Origin: Pirellulaceae bacterium
Lineage (GTDB): Bacteria > Planctomycetota > Planctomycetia > Pirellulales > Pirellulaceae
Assembly (NCBI GenBank): GCA_020846515.1
Contig: JADLDX010000067.1
Location: forward strand, 1-12,852
Direction: 5' to 3'
Length of the DNA stretch: 12,852 nt
Shown: positions 7,314 to 12,852 of the stretch, piece after piece
Numbering within the stretch: the first letter of the stretch is position 1
How the letters are laid out: every line of letters begins with the position of its first letter
Translations under genes and position numbers: made by a program
Notes under the pieces: model-generated
Database searches by the model: none
Told to the model about the DNA's origin: nothing
What the model saw: the letters and a program-made list of their open reading frames with translations, nothing else

Positions 7314-7391
7314 AAGCGGAATCGGCGCGAGCCGTCCGTTTCCGCCTGGCTTTTCTCGGAGAAACACCGGGCAGCTTGCGCTGCTCCGCTT
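7314..7391 (-). repeat. 78-bp dispersed repeat with 7-bp terminal inverted repeats
   Basis: The unit begins AAGCGGA (7314-7320) and ends TCCGCTT (7385-7391), exact inverted ends. Inside are TTTCTCGGAGAAA (7352-7364) and the hairpin GCAGC-TTGC-GCTGC (7371-7384). On the opposite strand it aligns along its full length, in the same module order, with 11057-11135. There, AAGCGGAGCAG...GCTGCC(T/C)GGTG is followed by a GAGAA-containing spacer and CGGACGGCT(T/C)GCGCCG...CCGCTT. It is too short to code; a REP-like or miniature mobile repeat is the best reading. Confidence 0.65.
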
Positions 7392-7424
7392 AAATTTAAA
7401 CGGTATTGCTGTTAAACGAATGCA

Positions 7425-7451
7425 GAGTACGCCTGCTTCTGACTGTTAAAC
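7425..7451 (+). repeat. Unit R, diverged direct copy
   Basis: Same 27-bp unit as at 7590 and 7621, with CTTCT in place of CGGCT (two substitutions). It is followed directly by an inverted copy of the GGTATTGC module. Confidence 0.65.
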
Positions 7452-7577
7452 GCAATACCGTTCAACGAGGCACGTAGCCGCGTCTCTCCGAGACGCGAGT
7501 CCTGAGCCTTTTGGTGAAATTCGCGAGTCTCGGAGAGACTCGCCTACGTGAAAACGCCCTTCATTGAACGGTATTGC
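7452..7577. repeat. 126-bp nested palindrome with two internal hairpins
   Basis: The outer arms GCAATACCGTTCAA (7452-7465) and TTGAACGGTATTGC (7564-7577) are perfectly complementary over 14 bp. Inside, CACGTAG (7471-7477) pairs with CTACGTG (7544-7550). Each half also folds on itself: CGCGTCT/AGACGCG (7479-7497) and GCGAGTCT/AGACTCGC (7523-7543), each with a 5-base loop. The two halves are imperfect inverted copies of one another through GTCTCTCCGAGAC. The shape suggests a cruciform or stable RNA fold. Confidence 0.7.
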
Positions 7578-7589
7578 TGTTAAACGACG

Positions 7590-7651
7590 GAGTACGCCTG
7601 CGGCTGACTGTTAAACGACAGAGTACGCCTGCGGCTGACTGTTAAACGAAT
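7590..7651 (+). repeat. Unit R, 31-bp tandem duplication
   Basis: Bases 7590-7620 and 7621-7651 are consecutive copies of a 31-bp unit. The first 29 bases are identical; only the last two differ (CA against AT). The copies have hardly diverged, so the duplication is probably recent. Confidence 0.8.
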
Positions 7652-7700
7652 TGCCGTTGCGACGGCGATATGAAGTGTGTATGACCTGACAGGGCGGTAC

Positions 7701-7722
7701 ATTACTCGATCGATCAAGTAAT
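7701..7722. promoter_or_regulatory. Dyad ATTACT-N10-AGTAAT, possible operator
   Basis: ATTACT (7701-7706) and AGTAAT (7717-7722) form an exact inverted pair around the self-palindromic CGATCGATC core, 42 bases before the permease start and inside the only AT-leaning stretch of this gap. The spacing fits a dimeric regulator site. There is no clear -35/-10 pair beside it, so this remains tentative. Confidence 0.3.
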
Positions 7723-7763
7723 AAAACCCTTACTCTCGGATCTACCGGTAACAAGGCAACTGG

Positions 7764-8909
7764 ATGACGCGCATCGATCGATACTTGCTGGTGATCTATT
7801 TTCGAGTCCTCTCGATCTGCTTTCTGTCGATCGCGGGCTTGATGGTCATTGTGCAGATCTTCAATAACTTGACCGAGTTCATTGAATATGGCCAGCAGCA
7901 GAAGAGCATCGTGCGCGTGTTGATCGAGTACTTTGGCCCCTACACGCTAACACTCTTCGATCGCTTGAGCGGATTGCTAGCATTGATGGCATTATTGTTT
8001 GCCATTACTTGGATCTATCGCACCAATGAAATGACAGCACTATTGGCAGCAGGTGTGACGAAGCGCCGCATCATGCGTCCTTTGCTCATCGCGTCGGCGT
8101 GTGTCATTGGTTTGGCAGGTGTGTCGCGCGAGCTCTGGATACCAAGTTTTCAGGATCGCTTGGACCGCAAGCCGCAGGACTTAAAGGGCGACTTGATGCG
8201 CTCGGTGCGGCCGACGGCAGACTGGAATTTGGGTGTCCACCTGCAAGCTCGCAATCTTCTGTTGGCCAAGCGTGAATTGATTGAACCCATGGTACGGATC
8301 CGCGCGGGAGCGCTGGAGGGGTTGGGTAGGCAGGTCTTGGCTGCCACCGGTTCGGCATTGCCAGCGACAGCGGAACACCCCGCCGGTTTTCTGCTCAAAG
8401 GCGTGCATATGCCTCGCGATATCGATACGATCGCTTCGATTCGCTCAGCCGATGGCAAGCCACTGTTTTTGACGCGTAACGATACTCCTTGGTTAGCGCC
8501 AGGCGAATGTTTCTTGGTAACCCGCATTGATTTTGAAATGTTGCGCAGCGGAGCCTCTTGGAAGCAATATGCATCCACGGCGGAGTTGATTTCGAATTTG
8601 CGCAGCGGCGAGACACCCAACGTCAACGAAGTGCTCGTGCAGATCCACTCGCGATTCGTCAGACCTCTGATCGACTGGACTGTTTTGTTATTAGGCATAC
8701 CGGTGGTGCTCACTCGGCCTGATCGTCATGTGTTCTGGGTAGCGGGAGTTTGCATTCTGTTGGTGGGTGGCTTTACGGCGGTGGTCATGGGACTGAATGC
8801 GGCTGGTGGCAATGGATATCTGCTCTCGCCGTTGGTCGCGGCCTGGTTGCCACTACTGACCGTCTTGCCCTGGAGCTATCAAAAGACAGCAGCGGCCATG
8901 GAGACCTGA
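7764..8909 (+). CDS. LptF/LptG-family (YjgP/YjgQ) permease
   Basis: Predicted inner-membrane permease of the lipopolysaccharide export complex LptB2FG, which extracts LPS from the inner membrane for transport outward. At 381 residues it has the family's usual length and topology: three N-terminal helices (about 8-31, 62-85, 104-121), a periplasmic beta-jellyroll region (about 125-295) and three C-terminal helices (about 300-316, 321-344, 352-371). Family hallmarks are the start DRYLLVIYFRVL, TNEMTALLAAGVTKRRIMRPLL (about 88-108; the cytoplasmic coupling region that contacts LptB) and HSRFVRPLIDWTVLLLGIPVVL (about 295-316). AAGG at 7753-7756 is a plausible ribosome-binding site. Which of the two paralogues it is cannot be decided. 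It is followed by murB in the same direction, giving an envelope-biogenesis context. Confidence 0.87.
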   Translation: MTRIDRYLLVIYFRVLSICFLSIAGLMVIVQIFNNLTEFIEYGQQQKSIVRVLIEYFGPYTLTLFDRLSGLLALMALLFAITWIYRTNEMTALLAAGVTKRRIMRPLLIASACVIGLAGVSRELWIPSFQDRLDRKPQDLKGDLMRSVRPTADWNLGVHLQARNLLLAKRELIEPMVRIRAGALEGLGRQVLAATGSALPATAEHPAGFLLKGVHMPRDIDTIASIRSADGKPLFLTRNDTPWLAPGECFLVTRIDFEMLRSGASWKQYASTAELISNLRSGETPNVNEVLVQIHSRFVRPLIDWTVLLLGIPVVLTRPDRHVFWVAGVCILLVGGFTAVVMGLNAAGGNGYLLSPLVAAWLPLLTVLPWSYQKTAAAMET

Positions 8910-8970
8910 GCTAAGGCTTGAGCTAAGGCCTGACGTTGCCTCCCCTTGTCACCAGCCGGTTCTGGAGGGG
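8907..8970 (+). promoter_or_regulatory. Duplicated 12-mer and hairpin masking a Shine-Dalgarno before murB
   Basis: TGAGCTAAGGC occurs twice with 12-bp period (8907 and 8919), the first copy overlapping the permease stop codon. Downstream, CCCCT (8942-8946) and CCAG (8952-8955) can pair with CTGG (8962-8965) and AGGGG (8966-8970), leaving a 5-base bulge. The strong purine run GGAGGGG (8964-8970) would be buried in this stem. It precedes an ATG at 8984 that is in frame with murB, so the fold might control murB translation if that start is used. Confidence 0.3.
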
Positions 8971-9028
8971 ACAATCTGACGTAATGCATTTTTGTTCCCT
9001 TGGTAGCTGTGACTGGATTGCACTCGGC

Positions 9029-9907
9029 ATGAAATTATTGGCTGACTTTGCCCATTTGATTCGAGAAAACGAACCGTTGGCGCCCTATACCTGGCTGCAA
9101 ATTGGCGGTCTGGCTCGTTATTTTGCCGAACCGACCACTGTGGCAGAGCTTCAGCAGTTGGTGCGCGCTGCGCACAAAGAGAACCTGCCGCTGCGCGTTT
9201 TGGGGGGTGGGTCCAACCTCCTGGTCCAAGAGTCGCAGAGTGATGCGTTGGTTTTACATTTAGCGGCCGCAGATTTAACCGCTATCAAGATCGACGGCCA
9301 CAAGGTTACCGTGGGTGGCGGCGCTAAACTGAGTCACGTCATTTCGCGCGTGGTTGGTCAGGGACTGGCTGGGCTGGAGCATCTGGTTGGCATTCCGGGC
9401 ACGATGGGCGGAGCCGTAGTCGGCAATGCCGGCGTCGTGAACGGCGATATTGGGTCACATGTTGTCCGCGTGACGACGCTAGATAAAGCTGGGCAAATGG
9501 TCGCTCGCCACGCACCCGCCCTTCAGTTTTCGTATCGTCGCAGCGATTTAGAGGACGTTATCGTTGTGGAAGTCGAACTGGAGTTGGAAGGCGGTGATGT
9601 TACCGAGCTGACTCGACGTATGCAGAATAGTTGGATCGTCAAGCGCGCCGGCCAGCCGCCGACCAATCAACGCGCGGCCATCGCTTTTGTCGATCCATCC
9701 GGCATCTCTGCGGCTGAACTGATCGACCAAGCCGGCCTGAAAGGCGCCGCCGAAGGGGAAGTCTCTTTGAGCAGTCAATATCCTGGATATATCGTCGTCT
9801 CAGGTAACGCCACCAGCACGCAAGTGCTAGCATTGCTTGACCGAGTTCGAAAAGCTGTCGCATTAAGGACCGGAATCCAGTTGCAGTCGCATCTGAGAAT
9901 TTGGTAG
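9029..9907 (+). CDS. murB: MurB-like UDP-N-acetylenolpyruvoylglucosamine reductase, divergent active site
   Basis: MurB family: an FAD enzyme that reduces enolpyruvyl-UDP-GlcNAc to UDP-MurNAc in peptidoglycan precursor synthesis. From ATG 9029 it has 292 residues beginning MKLLADFAHLIRENEPLAPY, which fits family N-termini. In-frame ATG 8984, 13 bases after GGAGGGG, is a real alternative. FAD and substrate motifs are present: LGGGSNLLV (58-66), GIPGTMGGAVVGNAG (121-135) and FSYRRSDL (167-174). The C-terminal catalytic elements look altered. The usual GSxFKNP reads AIAFVDP (217-223), so the proton-donor Ser is Ile218. The usual LEPEVR reads LQSHLR (285-290), so the catalytic Glu is His288. KHAGFIVN-type sequence reads QYPGYIVV. 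It lies downstream of the permease and upstream of an FtsQ-like gene. Family membership is firm; full MurB activity is uncertain. Confidence 0.85.
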   Translation: MKLLADFAHLIRENEPLAPYTWLQIGGLARYFAEPTTVAELQQLVRAAHKENLPLRVLGGGSNLLVQESQSDALVLHLAAADLTAIKIDGHKVTVGGGAKLSHVISRVVGQGLAGLEHLVGIPGTMGGAVVGNAGVVNGDIGSHVVRVTTLDKAGQMVARHAPALQFSYRRSDLEDVIVVEVELELEGGDVTELTRRMQNSWIVKRAGQPPTNQRAAIAFVDPSGISAAELIDQAGLKGAAEGEVSLSSQYPGYIVVSGNATSTQVLALLDRVRKAVALRTGIQLQSHLRIW

Positions 9908-9944
9908 TCTCCCGGCACAGCGTCCCCCTGCGCGACTGGAACAG

Positions 9945-9970
9945 CGATTGCAAGCTAATGCAAGCAATCG
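9945..9970 (+). terminator. Hairpin after murB, possible terminator
   Basis: CGATTGC (9945-9951) pairs with GCAATCG (9964-9970); an alternative inner pairing is TTGCA/TGCAA. It lies 37 bases after the murB stop and is followed by TCTTTA, only a weak U-run. The rest of the 195-bp gap to the next gene shows no clear promoter. Confidence 0.3.
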
Positions 9971-10102
9971 TCTTTACCTGCTCGTTACGATGCGTAGGGT
10001 GATTGCCGACCAGTGAACCGGCGTCTGCAGGTTGACTGGCAACCGCCCGAAACAGCTTTTTGTGTTTACTGACTCGCCACCACACCCAGGAAGGATAGGA
10101 GC

Positions 10103-11029
10103 ATGGGGCAAGACAACGCCAATGAACAACCCCCACCGCCTCCACCCACTTTTTGGCAGCGGCTGGCGGAGCGCGTGCGCAACACTGCCGGAAGCGGCTT
10201 GGCTTTCGCGCTCATACCGTTGCTGATACTCGGATATTTGGGCTGGTACTACTATGGCGCCGAGCATCTGGATCAGACACTGTATGGTGTCAAGTTGGAA
10301 AACATTGAACTGACGCCGCAACCTCCTTGGATTCACAGTAACTTGAAGGAACAGGTCTATCGCGAGAATGGCCTTTCCGAAGTCTCATTGCTGGAACCTG
10401 AAGCGACGGCGACCATTGCACACGCCTTTGATGCCAATACGTGGATTAAGAGCACCAATCAAGTTCGCAAGATGAGTGGTGGTAAAGTGGTGGTCGACGT
10501 CACGTACCGACGTCCGGTGGCCATGGTCTTTCAATCGCCACCGCCCGGAACGGGTAACGGTAAAGGCTTATGTTATCCGGTTGATGAAGAAGGTTCACTT
10601 TTGCCGACCGATGAATTCTCGCCCTCTGAGGTCTTGAATTACTTCATGATCTTCGCTGAAAACGCCGCGCCATCGGACACTGCCTTTCGCGACCCTCGGA
10701 TTTTGGAAGCTTTGCAACTAGTTCGATTGCTCGAACCGCAGCGTGAATCGCTCCAATTGGCTTGCATTCATGTGCAGCCCGATGCGATCGATCAGCAGTT
10801 GGGCGGTTTTAATTCATGGATTATGTACATCACTACGCAAGACAAACGCGAGATCATCTGGGGGCATGCGCCCAGCCGAGAGACGCAAGATGAGATGTTG
10901 GTCGAGGAGAAGGTGGCGCGGATGCGCGCCTGGCTGCAGAAGGCACCTGGTTCGACCACCGAGACGGTCCTCGATCTACGTCAACGTCTAGGATTGGGGC
11001 AACGACTGATCAGCACGCCAGGTCGATGA
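10103..11029 (+). CDS. FtsQ/DivIB-like single-pass membrane protein
   Basis: Candidate FtsQ/DivIB division protein of 308 residues, judged from architecture. A short cytoplasmic tail with a six-proline run (10-15) precedes one membrane helix (about 32-51). The extracytoplasmic part starts with a POTRA-like block: VKLENIELTPQPPWI (63-77), an AHAFDANTWIKSTNQV segment (106-121) and the strand KVVVDVTYRRPVAMVF (128-143), which parallels FtsQ's L-x-I-x-V-x-E-R-x-P-V-A. Next comes CYPVDEEGSLLP (157-168), matching the FtsQ 'VD..G.v' strand. Near the C-terminus, REIIWGHAPS (249-258) and VLDLRQRLGLGQR (289-301) match FtsQ's final strands. Cleavable export is unlikely; it should be anchored with its bulk outside. 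GGAAGGA and GGAG precede the ATG. It follows murB as in many murB-ftsQ/divIB clusters. Overall identity to known FtsQ is low by eye, so a database tool may call it hypothetical. Confidence 0.68.
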   Translation: MGQDNANEQPPPPPPTFWQRLAERVRNTAGSGLAFALIPLLILGYLGWYYYGAEHLDQTLYGVKLENIELTPQPPWIHSNLKEQVYRENGLSEVSLLEPEATATIAHAFDANTWIKSTNQVRKMSGGKVVVDVTYRRPVAMVFQSPPPGTGNGKGLCYPVDEEGSLLPTDEFSPSEVLNYFMIFAENAAPSDTAFRDPRILEALQLVRLLEPQRESLQLACIHVQPDAIDQQLGGFNSWIMYITTQDKREIIWGHAPSRETQDEMLVEEKVARMRAWLQKAPGSTTETVLDLRQRLGLGQRLISTPGR

Positions 11030-11056
11030 CCGGCAGGACGCCTCATATTCAAATGG

Positions 11057-11135
11057 AAGCGGAGCAGGCGCAAAGCTGCCTGGTGCTTAACGAGAACATA
11101 CAAGCAGAACCGGACGGCTTGCGCCGGTACCGCTT
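11057..11135 (+). repeat. Second copy of the 78-bp dispersed repeat
   Basis: Aligns end to end with the reverse complement of 7314-7391. The first part, AAGCGGAGCAGGCGCAAAGC (from 11057), differs from the other copy by single-base insertions and one C/T change through 11085. The last part, CGGACGGCTTGCGCCGGTAC then CGCTT (11111-11135), matches 22 of 25 bases. It includes a CAGGC/GCCTG hairpin (11065-11082). It lies between the convergent FtsQ-like and asnB genes. Confidence 0.6.
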
Positions 11136-11187
11136 ACATGCTGTTCCAAAGAACCGGACGGCTTGCGCCGGTACCGCTTACATGCTG
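11106..11187. repeat. 38-bp perfect direct repeat, period 44
   Basis: Bases 11106-11143 and 11150-11187 are identical over 38 bp, separated by TTCCAA. Each holds ACCGG/CCGGT arms (10-base spacer) and the palindrome GGTACC. The first copy includes the end of the 78-bp repeat, so the array looks like a local duplication of its right part. The second copy ends one base before the asnB stop codon (11189-11191, complement). Confidence 0.8.
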
Positions 11188-11188
11188 C

Positions 11189-12852
11189 TTAGCTTTGCCA
11201 ACGCTTGAGCCAACTCTCCAGCATCAGCAGGTTCCAGAGACGATAGCTGTGATTGACGCGACCGCTGGTGTGTTGATCCACTAGTGTTGCAATGGTGTCA
11301 GCGCGAAAAAATTGATGAGAGCGCGCGTCGCTACCTAACAATCGACTGCGTGTAAAAGCCTGCAGTTCGTTTCGAAACCACTTACCCAGAGGCACGCCAA
11401 AGCCCATCTTGCGGCGCGTCCAGATCTGTCGCGGCAACAAGCGATCGAATGTATCGCGCAGTAGTAGTTTGCCTTTGCCGCCACGAAACTTTAATCGTGA
11501 TGGCAACGAGGCCGCGAACTCGACCAGTCGGTAATCCAGGAACGGTTGTCGACATTCCAATCCATGGGCCATCGATGCAATGTCGACCTTGGTCATCAGA
11601 TCGCATGGCAAGTAAGTCACCAGGTCCGATAGAGAGGCCTGCGAGACTAAGTCGCGACCTTTGGTCTCGGTCCATGCGCCTTCAAAGAACTGGACTGGGT
11701 CTTCATCCGGCAACTGCTCGACAAACTCAGGTCGATAAAGATCGGCCCGCATGCCTTCCGGGAAAATCTGTAACCAATTCATATAGCGCCGCGCCATCGG
11801 TTGGTTTAGCGCTGCGCCAAAGCGTTGCAGACGGCGCACAAACGAGCGCTGCCGATTGGAAGTTGGCAAACGTTGAATCAAGGGGCTGCCCAGGATCGAT
11901 CGCAGTCCGAAAGCTTTTTCCACCCATCGGCTCAGCCACAGGGCGCGATACCGATCGTAACCAGCGAACAGTTCATCGCCACCATCGCCGCTGAGCGCCA
12001 CGGTGACATGACGACGCGTCATCTCGCACAGGTACCAGGTAGGGATGGCCGAACTGTCGCCAAACGGTTCATCGTAGTGATAGGCCAGTTGGTCCAGAAT
12101 GGCCACTGCATCGGGCGTTACCTGAAACTCGCGATGCTCCGTGCGCGTCCAACCGGATACTTGTCGCGCATATGCGGTTTCATCAAAGTCGGCTTCGGTA
12201 AAGCCAATGCTGAAACTGTTCAGCGGTGAATCCATTTGCGCTTGAGCCAGGGCCACGATCAGCGATGAATCGATGCCACCGGAAAGAAAGGCTCCCAGCG
12301 GCACATCACTGCGCAAACGCAAGCGTATGGAATCGGTTAGCAATTCGCGGAGTTGCTCGGAGGCTTGCGATTGACTGATCTCTTGCTCACGCTGCCAATC
12401 AATTTTCCAGTACTTGGAGACTTTGATCTGACCATCGCGAATGACAGCGACGTGTGCCGGTGGAACTTTGCGCGAGTGTTCGTAGATCGTATGCGGATGC
12501 GGCACATACTGGTATGTCAAGAATTCATCGATCGCCCGGGTGGAGAGTTGCTTTCGAAAAGAAGGGCAGACCGCCAGTGCCTTCAACTCACTGCCAAAGA
12601 GAACTTGATCAGCGGTCGCTTGATAGAACAGCGGTTTCTTTCCCAAGCGATCGCGAGCCAGAACTAATTGCCGCTGGCGACTATCCCAAATGGCGATTGC
12701 AAACATGCCGTTCAGTTCGGCGAAGCAACCAATCCCTAGATCCTCATAGAGGTGAATGATCGTTTCCGTATCGCTGTCGCTGCGAAAGCGATGTCCAGAG
12801 CCTTCCAAACGCCGGCGCAGTTCGCGATAGTTATAGATCTCGCCATTAAATA
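11189..12852 (-). CDS. asnB: Asparagine synthetase (glutamine-hydrolysing), 5' truncated
   Basis: Two-domain amidotransferase that makes asparagine from aspartate, ATP and glutamine-derived ammonia. The reading frame runs off the right window edge; 553 residues are visible, and roughly the first 70, including the N-terminal Cys nucleophile, are missing. The visible part opens with FNGEIYNYREL, the glutamine-binding loop of the glutaminase domain, followed by SDSDTE (about 24-29) and ARDRLGKKPLFY. The synthetase domain has the PP-loop LSGGIDSS (about 189-196) and LSGDGGDELFAGYDR (about 286-300). The full protein would be about 620 residues, longer than E. coli AsnB (554) and like the long AsnB paralogues often found in cell-surface polysaccharide or exosortase loci. 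A surface-glycan amidotransferase role is therefore possible. It converges on the FtsQ-like gene. Confidence 0.93.
   Translation of the reverse strand, partial: FNGEIYNYRELRRRLEGSGHRFRSDSDTETIIHLYEDLGIGCFAELNGMFAIAIWDSRQRQLVLARDRLGKKPLFYQATADQVLFGSELKALAVCPSFRKQLSTRAIDEFLTYQYVPHPHTIYEHSRKVPPAHVAVIRDGQIKVSKYWKIDWQREQEISQSQASEQLRELLTDSIRLRLRSDVPLGAFLSGGIDSSLIVALAQAQMDSPLNSFSIGFTEADFDETAYARQVSGWTRTEHREFQVTPDAVAILDQLAYHYDEPFGDSSAIPTWYLCEMTRRHVTVALSGDGGDELFAGYDRYRALWLSRWVEKAFGLRSILGSPLIQRLPTSNRQRSFVRRLQRFGAALNQPMARRYMNWLQIFPEGMRADLYRPEFVEQLPDEDPVQFFEGAWTETKGRDLVSQASLSDLVTYLPCDLMTKVDIASMAHGLECRQPFLDYRLVEFAASLPSRLKFRGGKGKLLLRDTFDRLLPRQIWTRRKMGFGVPLGKWFRNELQAFTRSRLLGSDARSHQFFRADTIATLVDQHTSGRVNHSYRLWNLLMLESWLKRWQS

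Larger units (their letters stand above)
7245..7763. other. Gene-free, repeat-dense intergenic region
   Basis: This stretch of 519 bases has no credible reading frame and is almost entirely repeats: inverted and direct copies of a 27-bp unit, a 78-bp unit with 7-bp terminal inverted repeats, a 126-bp nested palindrome, and GTTAAACG five times (7411, 7445, 7579, 7610, 7641). Only the last ~110 bases before the permease gene are free of these units and are likely to hold its promoter. The individual modules are listed separately. Confidence 0.8.

Noticed and set aside
7255..7651. Integron attC sites, because GTTAAAC and GTTTAAC fit the GTTRRRY and RYYYAAC core boxes
   Set aside because: No cassette genes lie between the boxes, there is no integrase, and the copies are short tandem or nested repeats without the paired R/L box layout.
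7590..7651. CRISPR array
   Set aside because: Two repeat copies follow each other directly with no spacers and no cas genes nearby.
8936..9028. Longer MurB from the TTG at 8936
   Set aside because: The added residues resemble nothing in the family, the codon is a poor start, and family N-termini fit the ATG at 9029.
11106..11187. Minimal CRISPR (two 38-bp repeats)
   Set aside because: The 6-base spacer is far too short and the unit is part of a dispersed intergenic repeat.
11449..12759. Plus-strand frames opposite asnB
   Set aside because: They are antisense shadows of a strongly conserved asparagine synthetase.

Overview
The window looks like a piece of a planctomycete chromosome, most likely Pirellulales. 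This is inferred from family resemblance: a PstA with a long N-terminal extension and extra membrane helices, a long-N-terminus PstB, a divergent MurB, and palindrome-rich intergenic repeats. No rRNA or other marker gene is present, so the assignment is an inference. Ten protein genes are supported: nine read rightward and one (asnB) leftward. Both end genes are cut by the window edges.

Layout. Positions 1-3000 hold the end of a high-affinity phosphate uptake locus, pstA (5' truncated) then pstB. They are separated by a 441-bp gap filled mostly by a 333-334 bp element with 34-bp perfect terminal inverted repeats, flanked by TA. A REP-like nested palindrome follows pstB. Positions 3209-4198 encode a methyltransferase with an N-terminal membrane anchor and a Ser/Pro/Thr-rich linker. 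Positions 4331-7244 are a likely transcription unit: a secreted alpha/beta hydrolase, ribD (1-base overlap, TAATG) and a NUDIX hydrolase. Positions 7245-7763 contain no gene but are packed with layered direct and inverted repeats. Positions 7764-8909 encode an LptF/LptG-type permease. MurB follows at 9029-9907, then a single-pass membrane protein at 10103-11029 with the layout of the division protein FtsQ/DivIB. Convergent asnB (11189 to the window end) closes the window, separated from the FtsQ-like gene by repeats related to those at 7314-7391.

How the genes work together. PstA and PstB form the membrane channel and ATPase of the phosphate importer. The right half is an envelope neighbourhood: a lipopolysaccharide export-type permease, a peptidoglycan precursor enzyme and an FtsQ-like protein. 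The murB-ftsQ adjacency is a classic arrangement of the division and cell wall cluster in other bacteria.

Most interesting points: (1) the FtsQ-like protein next to murB in a lineage generally reported to lack FtsZ; (2) the MurB homologue appears to lack both the Ser and the Glu that act in catalysis in characterised MurB; (3) the TA-flanked inverted-repeat element inside the pst locus; (4) a dispersed repeat of about 78 bp shared by two intergenic regions, plus other repeat families nested around it. All motif comparisons were made from memory and by eye; no database search was run.
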